Shown: positions 1 through 9,832 of the stretch, in pieces
Position numbering within the stretch: the first letter of the stretch is position 1
Layout: the number at the start of each line of letters is the position of its first letter
Assembly: GCA_963756115.1 (NCBI GenBank)
Contig: CAVWMN010000002.1
Span: forward strand, 62,001-126,000
DNA: 64,000 nt
From: JTS-RE37 sp963756115
GTDB lineage: Bacteria > Bacteroidota > Bacteroidia > Flavobacteriales > Flavobacteriaceae
Reading direction: 5' to 3'
Notes under the pieces: generated by a model
The model's input: only the letters and a program-made list of their open reading frames with translations
Told to the model about the DNA's origin: nothing
The model's database searches: none
Translations under genes and position numbers: made by a program

Positions 1-156
1 ATGCTGGTTTGGGCAGATGCGGACGGGGAGGTATTCGTTTCCTACAATGCACCGGCTTACCTGGCGCAACGACACCATATTCCCGACAGTGTGGCAGCTA
101 TCAAAAAAATGGAGGTTGCATTACACGAACTTGCCATAGTAGCGACCGGGCAGTAA
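1..156 (+). CDS. DUF302 family protein, C-terminal fragment (5' cut by window edge)
   Basis: Frame 1 is open from the first base and ends at TAA 154-156, giving 51 residues. The peptide has the pattern of a DUF302 domain C-terminus: a short hydrophobic strand followed by WADADGEVFVSYNAPAYLAQRH and an alpha-helical tail rich in hydrophobic residues. DUF302 proteins are small alpha/beta proteins of unknown biochemical role, often found in oxidative-stress or redox neighbourhoods. The rest of the gene lies to the left of the window. The first ATG is probably an internal codon rather than the start, because the visible part begins in the middle of the domain. The family call rests on a short fragment. 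Confidence 0.6.
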   Translation: MLVWADADGEVFVSYNAPAYLAQRHHIPDSVAAIKKMEVALHELAIVATGQ

Positions 157-173
157 CCCCGAAGATTGGGAGA

Positions 174-2384
174 TTATTTTACCAGATCGAACATCCTGGA
201 GTATTTGATAATAAAACTATTGTTCAGGGGATCCCCATCCCTGATATTGTGGTTGTATACTACGAACAAACCTGTATTCGCCCGCTGCAGCCATCCGAAG
301 CGTACGTTCACGGCCCATAGCTTATCTACCGTATTGTTCTGTATGAATCCCTGCAAATACATATTGGGTGTAAAGGAATAGGATAACTGGCTGCCGAAAA
401 TATTGGCGGTAAACTCCCCGCCCGGAAGGTTGAATTTGTTGTATTGATACGTTAACGCAGCATTGAATTTATCACCCCCGCGAAGCCGCAGGGTGCCGCT
501 GTTGAGGTAACGGTCCCCGCCAAATGAGCCTCCGGCAACGGACCGGATATTGATGGAGACAGCCTTGCTCTGATTGGTAAAAAGGACCAATTGGGCTTCG
601 GTATGATCGTAGGTACCAGGCTGTACCAGTACCCCCTCGGATATGGGAAAGGCTTCCAGGACACCTTCGGAAGTAACATTAAATCCCGTGTGCACCTCCA
701 GGCCACTTTTAAATTCCCAGTGATTGTCTATATGCAAAAAACTGGTTTCCTGAAAACCATCGAAATTCCAGAATCCCCTGTAGGAAACATGAGGCCGCAA
801 TTCCAGGATCCGGGAGGCTTCATTCCTGGGGCGCAAATGATAGAGCACAAGTGCTTCCGGCTTTCTGAAAGCAGACCGGAACAAAAAACCAACCTCTGGA
901 TTGAACCCCTGGCCAACTTCTGTGTAGGCACCCCGCATCTCCCAGTTATTCCAGACGTAATCCGTTTGGAATTTATAGGAGTGTGCATTGATGGTATCAT
1001 TCGGGTCGCTGGTCCTGGCGTAGAATCCGGACATCCTAGCTTTCCTGCCCAGGCCCAACTTACCGTCAATGGCATAGGTACGGTTGTAATCGTTGTCGGA
1101 TTCCAAACCAGCGCGGTTGATAACGATGGCACCCAGGGCGGAACGGCCTTTGAATTCATGGTTCACCCGTGCCACGGTAAAATTGTTTTTTTCGATACCT
1201 GCATCCTGTACATCATCTGTAAACATGGAAAGGAATCCAACATTCGTCCGATTGAGTTTTCCTGAGAGTCGGGCTCCCCCGATGATCGGTACGATATTGC
1301 CATTGTCACCGATTCCAATCCTGCGACTGAAAAACAGGTCTACTTCCCCCGGGCTCCCGACAGAGAAGAGTCCGGCGTTTTCCAGGAAAAAAGGACGTTT
1401 TTCCGGAAAGAATAAATTGAACCGGTCCAGGTTTACCTGTTGTTCATCCACTTCCACCTGGGCAAAGTCCGTATTGTAGGTAGCATCCAGTGTCAGGCTT
1501 GGGGTAATGCTGTATTTTATATCTCCGCCTATCTCGGGCGTAAAATCACTTGTAGGGTCTGTTGCCGTAAAATCCTTTTCCAGCTTGCCAAGGACATAGG
1601 GTATCAATTTGAGGTTTCCGGGACTCCGGAGGTCCAGCCCCGTAAGCGTACCGGCCAGCGAAAGCCGGTTGAGGTTAAAACCGATAGGCATGGACGCCCA
1701 GTACACGATCTCATTGCTCTTCCGGATATTCCTCCTGAAATTGATCCCCCAGTCCTTACCGGCCTGAAATCGAAGGGTGCGCAGGGGAATGGCAAATTCT
1801 GCACTCCATCCGATATCAGACACCTGGGTCTCCACTTCCCACGAAGCATCCCAGTTAAGGTTAAAACCCCCGATGGTACCTCCTTGCTGGCGGTTGACAT
1901 TGTTGTTTCCCTGTCCTTCATTGTCTACCTGTGCATCGTATTCAACTCCCAGGGAATTGGTACCAAAAATAAAGCCATTCTGCCCGTCCTTATAGGTATC
2001 CAGTATAAATATAAAGGCATCCGTATTATCCAGGTTGGCATCGCGCCGGGCATCGGAAACCACCAGTTGGCCCGGGCGGGAATCATAGCATACAACAGAA
2101 ACGTAGAACGTCTCTTCTGTGTAGGCGATACGGATATCGGTTTGCTCAGTGGCCGCCTGCCCGTAATTGGGTTGGGTTTGCACCAGGTCACCAAACGGCA
2201 CGATCCCTTGCCATACCGGGTCATTCAGCACATCCCCGTCTATGGCAGGGCCGGTTTCCAGGGAAATTGCCTCCGTAGCAGGCCTGATGTTGGTGGTGGT
2301 GGTATTATCCTGCCCATTGACCCGGTGTAAACATGCGACCAGAAGGGCAAAAAGGGGGAATGTTAGGTATTTTGGAAAGAACAT
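174..2384 (-). CDS. DUF5916 domain protein with N-terminal family 9-type carbohydrate-binding region
   Basis: This 736-residue protein starts at ATG 2382-2384 with a hydrophobic signal segment (residues about 5-24, ending VNGQ). The first ~220 residues resemble the CBM9-like N-terminal domain found in front of DUF5916, with DGDVLNDPVWQ near the start of the mature protein. The rest is rich in alternating beta strands (for example LFFPEKRPFFLENAGLF around the middle) and ends in aromatic-rich strands, as in an outer-membrane barrel. DUF5916 proteins are widespread in Bacteroidota, with no firmly established substrate. It is convergent with the DUF302 gene, 17 bases away, and divergent from the PhyH gene. 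The family call is good; barrel topology is inferred. Confidence 0.85.
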   Translation of the reverse strand: MFFPKYLTFPLFALLVACLHRVNGQDNTTTTNIRPATEAISLETGPAIDGDVLNDPVWQGIVPFGDLVQTQPNYGQAATEQTDIRIAYTEETFYVSVVCYDSRPGQLVVSDARRDANLDNTDAFIFILDTYKDGQNGFIFGTNSLGVEYDAQVDNEGQGNNNVNRQQGGTIGGFNLNWDASWEVETQVSDIGWSAEFAIPLRTLRFQAGKDWGINFRRNIRKSNEIVYWASMPIGFNLNRLSLAGTLTGLDLRSPGNLKLIPYVLGKLEKDFTATDPTSDFTPEIGGDIKYSITPSLTLDATYNTDFAQVEVDEQQVNLDRFNLFFPEKRPFFLENAGLFSVGSPGEVDLFFSRRIGIGDNGNIVPIIGGARLSGKLNRTNVGFLSMFTDDVQDAGIEKNNFTVARVNHEFKGRSALGAIVINRAGLESDNDYNRTYAIDGKLGLGRKARMSGFYARTSDPNDTINAHSYKFQTDYVWNNWEMRGAYTEVGQGFNPEVGFLFRSAFRKPEALVLYHLRPRNEASRILELRPHVSYRGFWNFDGFQETSFLHIDNHWEFKSGLEVHTGFNVTSEGVLEAFPISEGVLVQPGTYDHTEAQLVLFTNQSKAVSINIRSVAGGSFGGDRYLNSGTLRLRGGDKFNAALTYQYNKFNLPGGEFTANIFGSQLSYSFTPNMYLQGFIQNNTVDKLWAVNVRFGWLQRANTGLFVVYNHNIRDGDPLNNSFIIKYSRMFDLVK

Positions 2385-2606
2385 GAAGGGATTTCAAGTT
2401 TTTTGGTTACAGAAATAAATGTACTGTTTTTTTTAAAGGGTAGGTATAGAAACATAGTTTCCATATCCGGTACAATACGAAAAGTGAAAGCATCACCTCC
2501 ACAGGAGGATTTCTAATTTGTAAGATGGCCCCTGAATATAAAAGTTCAGTGCCTGAATAGGATGGAAAGGCGAAAATAGATACATTCAGGGTTTGAAAAT
2601 GCAACG

Positions 2607-3341
2607 ATGTGGCGAGCTATTGGCAGAGACGAAATGGATTTCTTTAGGGAAGAAGGTTACCTGGTGCTCAAAAACCTGATATCCCCTAAGGAACTTCAGT
2701 ATTACGACAGGGTTTACGATGATTTCCTGTTTAACCGCATTGAAACTTCAGGCCACAGGTCCGACCTGTCGGGTGGTACAGACTTTTCCCGTGAAAAAAT
2801 AACACAGATCATGTTGCCGTCAAAATTCCTGCCGGAATTGAAAGAACTGCCGATCCACGGCAGGACATTACAAATCGCACGGGAACTTTTGGGCACTGAT
2901 ATGGATCTTGATTTCGATATGCTGATCAACAAATCCCCATTGACGAATACCCCCACACCCTGGCACCAGGATGCAGCATACTGGATTGATATGCCGGACA
3001 GGCGGGCGGTAAGCTGCTGGGTAGCGATTGACCGGGCTTTTAAGGAGAATGGGTGTATGTGGTATATCCCAAAATCGCACCGCTCCCCTGTTCTGCCCCA
3101 TGTCCAGACCGGTAACAAGGGAGCCTTACAGTGCGAAGGAAGTGAGGCCCGCGGTGTTTGCATACCCCTGGAACCGGGGTCCTGTGTTTTACATCAGGGC
3201 GGCACGCTGCATTACAGCCGTGGGAACAGCACATTGCTGAACCGAAGGGCAGTGATTGTTAATTACAGGCCGTCAGCCATGATCCGGCTGGAACGATCCA
3301 GAGGGGTTGACCATTCGGGGGAACGGAAAGCAAAGCTTTGA
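2607..3341 (+). CDS. Phytanoyl-CoA dioxygenase (PhyH) family protein
   Basis: This is a 244-residue Fe(II)/2-oxoglutarate-dependent dioxygenase-like protein. The N-terminal helix-strand (FFREEGYLVLKNLISPKEL) is typical of PhyH. The facial triad is visible: HQD at residues 120-122 supplies His and Asp, the distal His lies in LHYSRGNS near residue 202, and an Arg about 11 residues further can bind 2-oxoglutarate. PhyH relatives hydroxylate very different small molecules, so the substrate cannot be deduced. There is no signal peptide, so it is probably cytoplasmic. ATG 2607 is preferred over the Met at codon 10 because the first helix begins upstream of it. It is preceded by a 222-base divergent intergenic region. 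Confidence 0.85.
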   Translation: MWRAIGRDEMDFFREEGYLVLKNLISPKELQYYDRVYDDFLFNRIETSGHRSDLSGGTDFSREKITQIMLPSKFLPELKELPIHGRTLQIARELLGTDMDLDFDMLINKSPLTNTPTPWHQDAAYWIDMPDRRAVSCWVAIDRAFKENGCMWYIPKSHRSPVLPHVQTGNKGALQCEGSEARGVCIPLEPGSCVLHQGGTLHYSRGNSTLLNRRAVIVNYRPSAMIRLERSRGVDHSGERKAKL

Positions 3342-3537
3342 TTGATCATACCTAAAAGTGCAGCGAATAGTTGATGTTATATTATTTTCTGGTTTGACAG
3401 GCATAAAGGCCGGATAAAGAATTTGGGTTTGCTGATTATAGGTGATACCTTAGACAAACCGTCCGGATCGAATAGATCTGACGGATAAGAAATAATCGAT
3501 AACAACTGGTATTTTGCAGCAAAACTATTACCTGATT

Positions 3538-4197
3538 ATGAAACGCTCTTTTTTTGTCGCATTGTTTTTATGTTACAGCATTACCAACGCCCAGGATCCG
3601 ATCCGGTTTCAGGGGGAAGTTAATGCGATTAGTACCCGCTATGATTCGCTTTGGGACAGTACAAAGGAAACCATTGTCTTTACAGGCAGCTCCAGCATAC
3701 GTATCTGGGAGAACCTGCCGGATATTTTTCCCGGCTACCAGATCGTGAATTCCGGGTTTGGGGGATCTCAGGCCTCTGATTTGCTCGCATACACAGATGA
3801 ACTAATCCTGCAATACAATCCGTCGAGGGTTTTTATTTACGAAGGAGATAATGATATCTTTAGTGGAAAAAGCCCCCGGCACGTAATCAGGGATACACGG
3901 GAAATCATAAAAAGGATTAAGCAGCGGAATGTGGAAACCGGCATTGTTTTGATTGCAGCCAAACCGAGCATAGTTCGCTGGCACCTTAAAGGAAAGTATA
4001 AAAAATTGAACCGGAAATTCCGGCGTTTGAGCAGGAAGGATGAAGCCGTGGAATTTGCAAACATCTGGGATACCATGCTGGCAGGGAGGAAGGTGCGTCC
4101 TGATCTGTTTATTGCGGATGGACTGCACATGAATTCCAGGGGTTATGAACTTTGGTATCCTATCATAAAACAGTATGTTGAACATTCAAAATCCTAA
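3538..4197 (+). CDS. Secreted SGNH/GDSL-type esterase
   Basis: About 219 residues, beginning with a cleavable signal peptide (MKRSFFVALFLCYSITNAQ). The SGNH blocks are visible: the nucleophile Ser in FTGSSSIRIW, the Gly block in NSGFGGSQASD, the Asn block in YEGDNDIF, and the catalytic Asp-x-x-His in ADGLHMNSRGY. The family hydrolyses esters, and Bacteroidota members often act on lipids or acetylated carbohydrates. ATG 3538 is chosen over an in-frame TTG eight codons upstream because it gives a compact signal peptide. The GH20 gene follows after about 11 bases, so the two are probably co-transcribed and may act together on an acetylated amino-sugar glycan; that joint role is inference. Confidence 0.88.
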   Translation: MKRSFFVALFLCYSITNAQDPIRFQGEVNAISTRYDSLWDSTKETIVFTGSSSIRIWENLPDIFPGYQIVNSGFGGSQASDLLAYTDELILQYNPSRVFIYEGDNDIFSGKSPRHVIRDTREIIKRIKQRNVETGIVLIAAKPSIVRWHLKGKYKKLNRKFRRLSRKDEAVEFANIWDTMLAGRKVRPDLFIADGLHMNSRGYELWYPIIKQYVEHSKS

Positions 4198-4208
4198 ATT
4201 TACTATCG

Positions 4209-5840
4209 ATGGAAAAAATTAGCGTAAGGTACCTTATGATCAGAATCCTGTTTGTTTTCATGATGTTTGCAGGCATTATGTCCTGTATGGAAAAAAAGAA
4301 AAAGGATATCAATTTTCCCCCCACAGATCTCAGCGCAGCAAATATGATCCCCAAGCCCCTGAAAATTACACCCACACATACGGCTTTCGGTCTGGATCAA
4401 TATACTGCCATTTATACATCGCCCAATACAGCCGGCTACCCTGAAGTAGCCTCTTTTTTCGCGGATAAGGTCCAGGCCAAAACCGGATTGAAACTTTCCG
4501 TCAACCAGACGGATGCCGGAATGGTAGACCGGATCATTTATATCGCTCAGGCAGACAGTTCCGGCCTGGAAGGACCGGAAGCCTACCAGTTATATATTAC
4601 AAAGGACTCCGTAATTCTCAACAGCCTAACGGCAGAAGGAGCATTCCGGGGGATTCAGACCTTACAGCAGATCATCCCGGAAGTCAGCAATGATACTTTG
4701 GCGGCACACAGTATCTGGCCCATTCCTTCAGGAAAGGTAGTGGATAACCCAAATTTTGAATACCGGGGATCCATGCTCGACGTTGCCAGGCATTTCTTTA
4801 GTGTTGATGATGTCAAACGCTATATCGATCTGCTCTCATACTATAAGATCAATGTATTGCACCTGCATCTGTCAGATGACCAGGGATGGCGCATTGAGAT
4901 AAAATCCTGGCCCAAACTCACCGAGGTGGGAGGCAGTACCGAAGTCGGGGGGGAATCCGGAGGATTTTACACCCAGGAGGAGTATAAGGATATTGTAGCC
5001 TATGCAACAGCACGCTATATGACAATTGTCCCCGAGATAGATATGCCGGGACATACCAATGCTGCATCTGTATCCTATCCCATTTTGAATGGCAACGGGA
5101 AAACCCCGGAATTGTATGAGGGGACACAGGTAGGATTCAGCACCCTTGACACCCGTAAGGATACAGTTTATGCTTTTATAGACGATGTGGTACGGGAAAT
5201 TTCGGCTATAAGCCCCGGTCCTTACTTCCATATCGGGGGAGATGAAAGCCATGTTACACGCAAAAATGATTACATCTATTTTGTCAACCGGGTAGAGAAA
5301 ATTGTCCGGAAGTACAATAAACGGATGATCGGATGGGACGAAGTTGCTACTGCCGATATTGACAGTTCCTCCATTGCCCAGTTCTGGGCCAGTGAGGAAA
5401 ATGCAAAGGAAGCCGTAAGCAAAGGGCTGAAGGTCATAATCTCGCCAGCCAGGAAGGCTTATCTCGATATGCAATATGATTCGCTTTCCAAGTTGGGCCT
5501 CCACTGGGCCGCCTATATTCCGGTAGATACAGCCTATGTCTGGACACCGGAAAAATATAGCAGTGGTATCCCGCGGGAAAACATCCTGGGGGTTGAGGCC
5601 CCCTTATGGTCTGAAACCATCAGCAATATGGAAGAATTGGAATATCTTGCTTTTCCCCGGGTAATAGGGTATTCAGAACTGAGCTGGAGTACAGAGGAAA
5701 ACCGCGACTGGGAGAGCTACAAAGTAAGACTTGCGAACCAGGCCCCGTTCCTGGACAGGATGAATGTCAAATATTACCCCTCCGATCTGATCGACTGGAA
5801 AGAGAGCAAGTATTCCTATAAGGAGATCCCGAAGGATTAA
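4209..5840 (+). CDS. Glycoside hydrolase family 20 beta-N-acetylhexosaminidase, lipoprotein
   Basis: 543 residues. The N-terminus has a hydrophobic run ending in a lipobox-like GIMSC (Cys26), so it is probably a surface or periplasmic lipoprotein. A GH20 N-terminal alpha/beta domain (about 45-165) is followed by the TIM barrel. The catalytic Asp-Glu pair is in IGGDESH (about residues 345-346), where GH20 enzymes use the substrate acetamido group as nucleophile. YRGSMLDVARHFF, HLHLSDDQGWRIEI and EIDMPGHTNAA are further GH20 signatures. It would release terminal GlcNAc/GalNAc from chitin oligomers or glycans. ATG at codon 10 (4236) is an alternative start that still leaves a signal peptide. The SGNH esterase immediately precedes it. 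Confidence 0.93.
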   Translation: MEKISVRYLMIRILFVFMMFAGIMSCMEKKKKDINFPPTDLSAANMIPKPLKITPTHTAFGLDQYTAIYTSPNTAGYPEVASFFADKVQAKTGLKLSVNQTDAGMVDRIIYIAQADSSGLEGPEAYQLYITKDSVILNSLTAEGAFRGIQTLQQIIPEVSNDTLAAHSIWPIPSGKVVDNPNFEYRGSMLDVARHFFSVDDVKRYIDLLSYYKINVLHLHLSDDQGWRIEIKSWPKLTEVGGSTEVGGESGGFYTQEEYKDIVAYATARYMTIVPEIDMPGHTNAASVSYPILNGNGKTPELYEGTQVGFSTLDTRKDTVYAFIDDVVREISAISPGPYFHIGGDESHVTRKNDYIYFVNRVEKIVRKYNKRMIGWDEVATADIDSSSIAQFWASEENAKEAVSKGLKVIISPARKAYLDMQYDSLSKLGLHWAAYIPVDTAYVWTPEKYSSGIPRENILGVEAPLWSETISNMEELEYLAFPRVIGYSELSWSTEENRDWESYKVRLANQAPFLDRMNVKYYPSDLIDWKESKYSYKEIPKD

Positions 5841-5879
5841 TATCGCAGGACGGGAGCGGGAATAAGAAAATAGTACCCT

Positions 5880-6305
5880 GTGGATTCAGTCATCGTTGAA
5901 GAAAAGTACAGTGCTTCGCCGGAAAACGTATGGAAAGCCCTGACGGACAAGGAAGCAATGAAAAAATGGTATTTTGACCTCCCCGAATTCCGGGCTGAAG
6001 TTGGATTTGAGTTCAGCTTTACAGGAATTGGCGTCAAAGGGGAGCAGTACCACCATAATTGCATGATTACGGAGGTTATACCCAGTAAAAAGCTACAGTA
6101 TAGCTGGCAATATGATGCGATTGATGGAAATTCCCTTGTGACTTTTGAACTATTTCCCGAAGCAGCGGGTACGCGTGTCAAACTGACCCATAGCGGGCTG
6201 GATTCATTCCCCGGTGATACTAGTGATCTGGCAGCCGGCAATTTCCACAAAGGCTGGAATGATCTCCTCCACACAAACCTGAAGCAGTACCTAACTACTG
6301 ATTAA
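5880..6305 (+). CDS. SRPBCC / AHSA1-like domain protein
   Basis: 141 residues, a single START-like (Bet v1) domain of the activator-of-Hsp90-ATPase type. The pattern EEKYSASPENVWKALTDKEAMKKWY, then a beta-rich middle and the C-terminal helix GNFHKGWNDLLHTNLKQY, is typical. Such proteins bind hydrophobic ligands and their substrates are seldom known. The start is GTG 5880: an in-frame TAG lies three codons upstream, and the next Met is inside the first helix. It follows the GH20 gene by about 39 bases and is convergent with the large amidohydrolase. Confidence 0.85.
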   Translation: MDSVIVEEKYSASPENVWKALTDKEAMKKWYFDLPEFRAEVGFEFSFTGIGVKGEQYHHNCMITEVIPSKKLQYSWQYDAIDGNSLVTFELFPEAAGTRVKLTHSGLDSFPGDTSDLAAGNFHKGWNDLLHTNLKQYLTTD

Positions 6306-6322
6306 GTGGCAACCCGTGTCGT

Positions 6323-9300
6323 TTATTTATGGATGCCCGGAAGTCCCACAGGCCGTTCAGTCTGCCATTCGTATTTTTCCGCCTTTTTTTCCCTTGGCCA
6401 CAGTTCGTCCAGGCTGTCAGCAGAATATACCCGTCCATTTTTTATGACCATATCCAGGCTGTTGGTATTCCGGAGGTTTTCGAGCGGATTCTTGTCCAGG
6501 ACGAGGATATCCGCCAATTTTCCTGGTTCCAGGGAACCAACATCCCCCTCAAGGCCCAGGGCTGTTGCCCCTAAAATGGTAGCAACCTGCAATGCTTTGT
6601 GGTTCTCCATTCCGGCACTTGCCACGGACCAGATCTCCCAGTGATATCCAAGTCCCTGCAGCTGGCCATGGCTTCCGATACCTGCCAATCCCCCGGCATC
6701 CAACAGATCCTTCATGAACTCGGCGTGCTTTTTGAAAACGTGTTCCGAATCCATAAACCACCCGGGCCTCCTGCGCGATTTCTGGGCAAGTTCCTCATAG
6801 GGCGTAAAGTACTGTAGCTTTTTATCGCCCCAAACATCCTCCGTGGAATAATAATAATTTTCCGCCCAGGGCCCGCCATACGCTACCAGTAATGTAGGGG
6901 TAACCGCCATTTTGGAATCGGCGATCGTCTTAACCACATCCTGGTAGATAGGGTATATGGGCAGGGAATGTTCATGCCCCGGATAGCCATCCAGCAGTTG
7001 TGTCATGTTTAACTTAAAATCGAGTCCCCCTTCTGTGGTTGGCATCAATTCGAGTTCCCTGGCAGCCATGATAACCCATTGCCTTTGTTGCCGGTTACCC
7101 ACGAGATACATCTTGATGCTTTTTGTATGATAATATTCACTGTATTGACGAAGCACATCCCTGGCATGTTCCAGGCTTTCTATCTGGTAACTCCAGAATC
7201 CCACGCCCGGCCCGGTACTATAGACCCTCGGCCCCGCAATCATGCCCGCTTCCACCATATCTGCATACGTGAGGACGTCTGTTGAACCAGTCTGAGGGTC
7301 CCGGGTTGTAGTAACACCATAAGCGAGGTTGGCCGAATACATCCACACCTGGCTTTTATGGATTCCCCAGGTAGGCCACATGTGGGCATGCGTATCCACA
7401 AACCCCGGGGTGATCGTTTTCCCGCTTACATCCATTATCGTGGTATTGGGAGGTAGGGTCAAACTGCCGGAATTCCCGATGGCCCGGATGCGGTTGTTCA
7501 CAATCAGGATATCCCCTGTTTCGATGACCTCCTCCCCTTTCATGCTGATGATGCGGCCCCCTTTCAACAGCAACGCGCCCTGGGGGATGTCCCTTTTAAA
7601 GGCTACTTTTACCTTGTATTCATCAGCATAAAATTTAGGTGTCTTTTTATCCTCATCCTCCACCAATGTGGTGTCTTTTTCCGTCTCCTTACCTTTTAAT
7701 TCCTTTTCTTTTTTCTTAGCTTCCACAAGGCTGTCATTGAATTTTCTTCCCGCGGCAAGGTCATATTTGAAGTGGCTTGATCCCAATGACCAATGGACGT
7801 ACTTGCTGTCTGCAGACCAATCCGGGAATTCTCCCCCGATGACGGTTAGTTTGAGTGCAGGAAACGCGGCATCCTCTACCTTGGCAAGAGAGACCGTTGC
7901 GGTTTTTCCATAGCGCGGGATGACAAGGGTGTACAGGTCATTGTTGATTTGCGCCAGCACGGACTTCCCGTCCGGAGCTATCCGGATTTCTGATGGTTTG
8001 GACGATTTATCCGTTTCTTCCCTCCCATTGTCGGCGGCCGGCAGGTAGGTATTGTTCCCGGCCTGATGACCCCGGCCAAAAACATCCTGTGAGCCATAGG
8101 TTTCTATGCCTTTGATCTTCAAATGTTCTTTTTCATCGGTCCCGTCCCACCGGATGGATACCAGCCCTTTGTCAGGGTTGCTAAGATAGATACGGTCATC
8201 GGTTTTTGTGAAGTGTGGCATTTGCCTGCCTTTTGATTTATCGATAAAATGGATATCTCCTCCATCTGCAGCAATCCACACAAGATCCTCCTGGGCCATC
8301 GCCGTATACGGTGCGATGGAATTGTCATATGTCTGGGTTGTACCCCTGTGGAATGCGACCCTGTTGCTCGAATAAGACCAGCCGGGATTGCTGTAAATCC
8401 CCGCCACTTTTGTCATTTGAACGGCCTGTGACCGGCCATCTGCATTTACTTTATAGAGGTGGCCGCCGCCGTGTTGCCAGGTGGTGAATACCAATTGTTT
8501 TCCATCGGGTGACCATGCGGGCTGTGCCTCCGTAAATTCATGGTCGGTAAGCCGCTCCGGCGTTCCCCCGGGCAGGTCCATGACATACAACCGGTTGAGG
8601 GCCGTAAAGGCAAGTTGGGAGCCATCCGGGGAAGGCCTGGCATCCCTGATCTGTGTAACCAGTGCCTCGGCGCTGTCCTCAACAGGATAGCTGAATTTCA
8701 ACCTGGGTCCCAGGTCCAGTTGGACATCCACTGTGAAGGGGACCTCTTCCACGCTCCTATCCGCTATGGAAATGGAATAGATCTTTCCCCCATAAGAGGC
8801 AATTAGATGTTTACTATCCGGGGTAAAAGACATACCCGGCAAAACACCCAGGGCCGCAATGGATTCCTGTTCGTCACGTTGCACGGGGTACGCCAGCCAG
8901 CGTTCCTCTCCGGATTCCAGGTTCCGGAGCACCAGCCCTGTCTGATCTTCGAAACGGCTGCCGTATACCATCCACCTCCCATCCGCAGACAACGTGGGTG
9001 CAAATGCCGAACCATAGCGGGAGGTAATCACAGCCATATCACTATCCTCCATATCGTAGGTACCTATTTGGTATTGTGGTAATTGAGCGTTGTAATTCCA
9101 CGCACTGGTCCTTTGCGAGAAGTACAGCAATTTTCCATCCGCCCCGAAAGCCGGGTCTATCGCTTTGATCGTTTTGGGTTCCTCAAATAACTGGCTCCCG
9201 GAACCCCCGTGTTTATGATACATGTGAATTTTGATGTTCCGCCTCCCTTTGCTCCCCAACAGGAATTCCCCGTCCGGGGTCCATTCCGCGGAGAAAAATG

Positions 9301-9718
9301 AGTGTTTCTCGTCCTTGCTGACCTGGGTTTCTTTCCCGGTTCTCAGGTCCCTGATCCAGATATTGTCTGATCCGCTTTTGTCCGATATAAAAGCAAGGCT
9401 TTTCCCATCCGGACTATACCTGGGATGCACATCATAGGCCATTCCTTCGGTGATGCGGGTGGCTTTCCCCCCGCTGACAGGGATGGAATAGATATCACCC
9501 ATCAGGTCAAAAACAATGGTTTGGCCATCAGGGCTCACATCTAACGATATCCAGGTACCTTTATCTGTAGTGAAGGCGATAGAGCGTTCCGGTTCAAGTG
9601 GCAATTCTTTGGTTGCGCTCGTGGTGGTATCCTTATTGATAGCATCCTGTGCGGTGGCATAAAAAACAGTAAGGAAGCATAACATGACTGTAATCCCGGC
9701 AGAAAAAATGCGGTTCAT
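6323..9718 (-). CDS. Very large secreted amidohydrolase with N-terminal TolB-type beta-propeller
   Basis: 1131 residues with a signal peptide (MNRIFSAGITVMLCFLTVFYATAQ). Residues about 45-680 contain many PD40/TolB propeller repeats with recurring motifs such as SPDGKSLAF, TPDGEFLL and SPDGKQLVF. The C-terminal ~400 residues form a metal-dependent amidohydrolase: the metal-binding HxH is in VDTHAHMWPT, and EPGKLADILVLDKNPLENL is the typical end of the fold. The lysine-rich linker (KKKEKELKGKETEK) separates the halves. Amidohydrolases of this architecture are often annotated as periplasmic dipeptidase- or imidazolonepropionase-like; the substrate is unknown. It is a monocistronic gene, convergent with the SRPBCC gene only 17 bases away. 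Confidence 0.88.
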   Translation of the reverse strand: MNRIFSAGITVMLCFLTVFYATAQDAINKDTTTSATKELPLEPERSIAFTTDKGTWISLDVSPDGQTIVFDLMGDIYSIPVSGGKATRITEGMAYDVHPRYSPDGKSLAFISDKSGSDNIWIRDLRTGKETQVSKDEKHSFFSAEWTPDGEFLLGSKGRRNIKIHMYHKHGGSGSQLFEEPKTIKAIDPAFGADGKLLYFSQRTSAWNYNAQLPQYQIGTYDMEDSDMAVITSRYGSAFAPTLSADGRWMVYGSRFEDQTGLVLRNLESGEERWLAYPVQRDEQESIAALGVLPGMSFTPDSKHLIASYGGKIYSISIADRSVEEVPFTVDVQLDLGPRLKFSYPVEDSAEALVTQIRDARPSPDGSQLAFTALNRLYVMDLPGGTPERLTDHEFTEAQPAWSPDGKQLVFTTWQHGGGHLYKVNADGRSQAVQMTKVAGIYSNPGWSYSSNRVAFHRGTTQTYDNSIAPYTAMAQEDLVWIAADGGDIHFIDKSKGRQMPHFTKTDDRIYLSNPDKGLVSIRWDGTDEKEHLKIKGIETYGSQDVFGRGHQAGNNTYLPAADNGREETDKSSKPSEIRIAPDGKSVLAQINNDLYTLVIPRYGKTATVSLAKVEDAAFPALKLTVIGGEFPDWSADSKYVHWSLGSSHFKYDLAAGRKFNDSLVEAKKKEKELKGKETEKDTTLVEDEDKKTPKFYADEYKVKVAFKRDIPQGALLLKGGRIISMKGEEVIETGDILIVNNRIRAIGNSGSLTLPPNTTIMDVSGKTITPGFVDTHAHMWPTWGIHKSQVWMYSANLAYGVTTTRDPQTGSTDVLTYADMVEAGMIAGPRVYSTGPGVGFWSYQIESLEHARDVLRQYSEYYHTKSIKMYLVGNRQQRQWVIMAARELELMPTTEGGLDFKLNMTQLLDGYPGHEHSLPIYPIYQDVVKTIADSKMAVTPTLLVAYGGPWAENYYYSTEDVWGDKKLQYFTPYEELAQKSRRRPGWFMDSEHVFKKHAEFMKDLLDAGGLAGIGSHGQLQGLGYHWEIWSVASAGMENHKALQVATILGATALGLEGDVGSLEPGKLADILVLDKNPLENLRNTNSLDMVIKNGRVYSADSLDELWPREKKAEKYEWQTERPVGLPGIHK

Positions 9719-9780
9719 CCAAGTTTGGTTTTACGGGTTAATGCCGCTAAATATAACCAATAAATCTTGGATGAATCCAT

Positions 9781-9809
9781 AAAAAAACCCCGGCAGAATC
9801 ACCAGGGCC
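9781..9809 (-). terminator. Rho-independent terminator for the DUF5606 gene
   Basis: On the minus strand a six-base-pair stem (CCCTGG/CCGGGG, including one G-U pair) with an eight-base loop is followed by seven T residues. It lies just downstream of the DUF5606 stop codon. Confidence 0.7.
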
Positions 9810-9832
9810 TTTCTATATTTTTATTGGGGAAA

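Noticed and set aside
591..2330. Long plus-strand open readings (591-1265 and 1440-2330) opposite the DUF5916 gene
   Set aside because: They run antisense inside a gene with a clear signal peptide and family sequence, and their products have no recognisable domain.
4872..5504. Minus-strand open reading inside the GH20 gene
   Set aside because: It is antisense to the catalytic barrel and has low-complexity, non-family composition.
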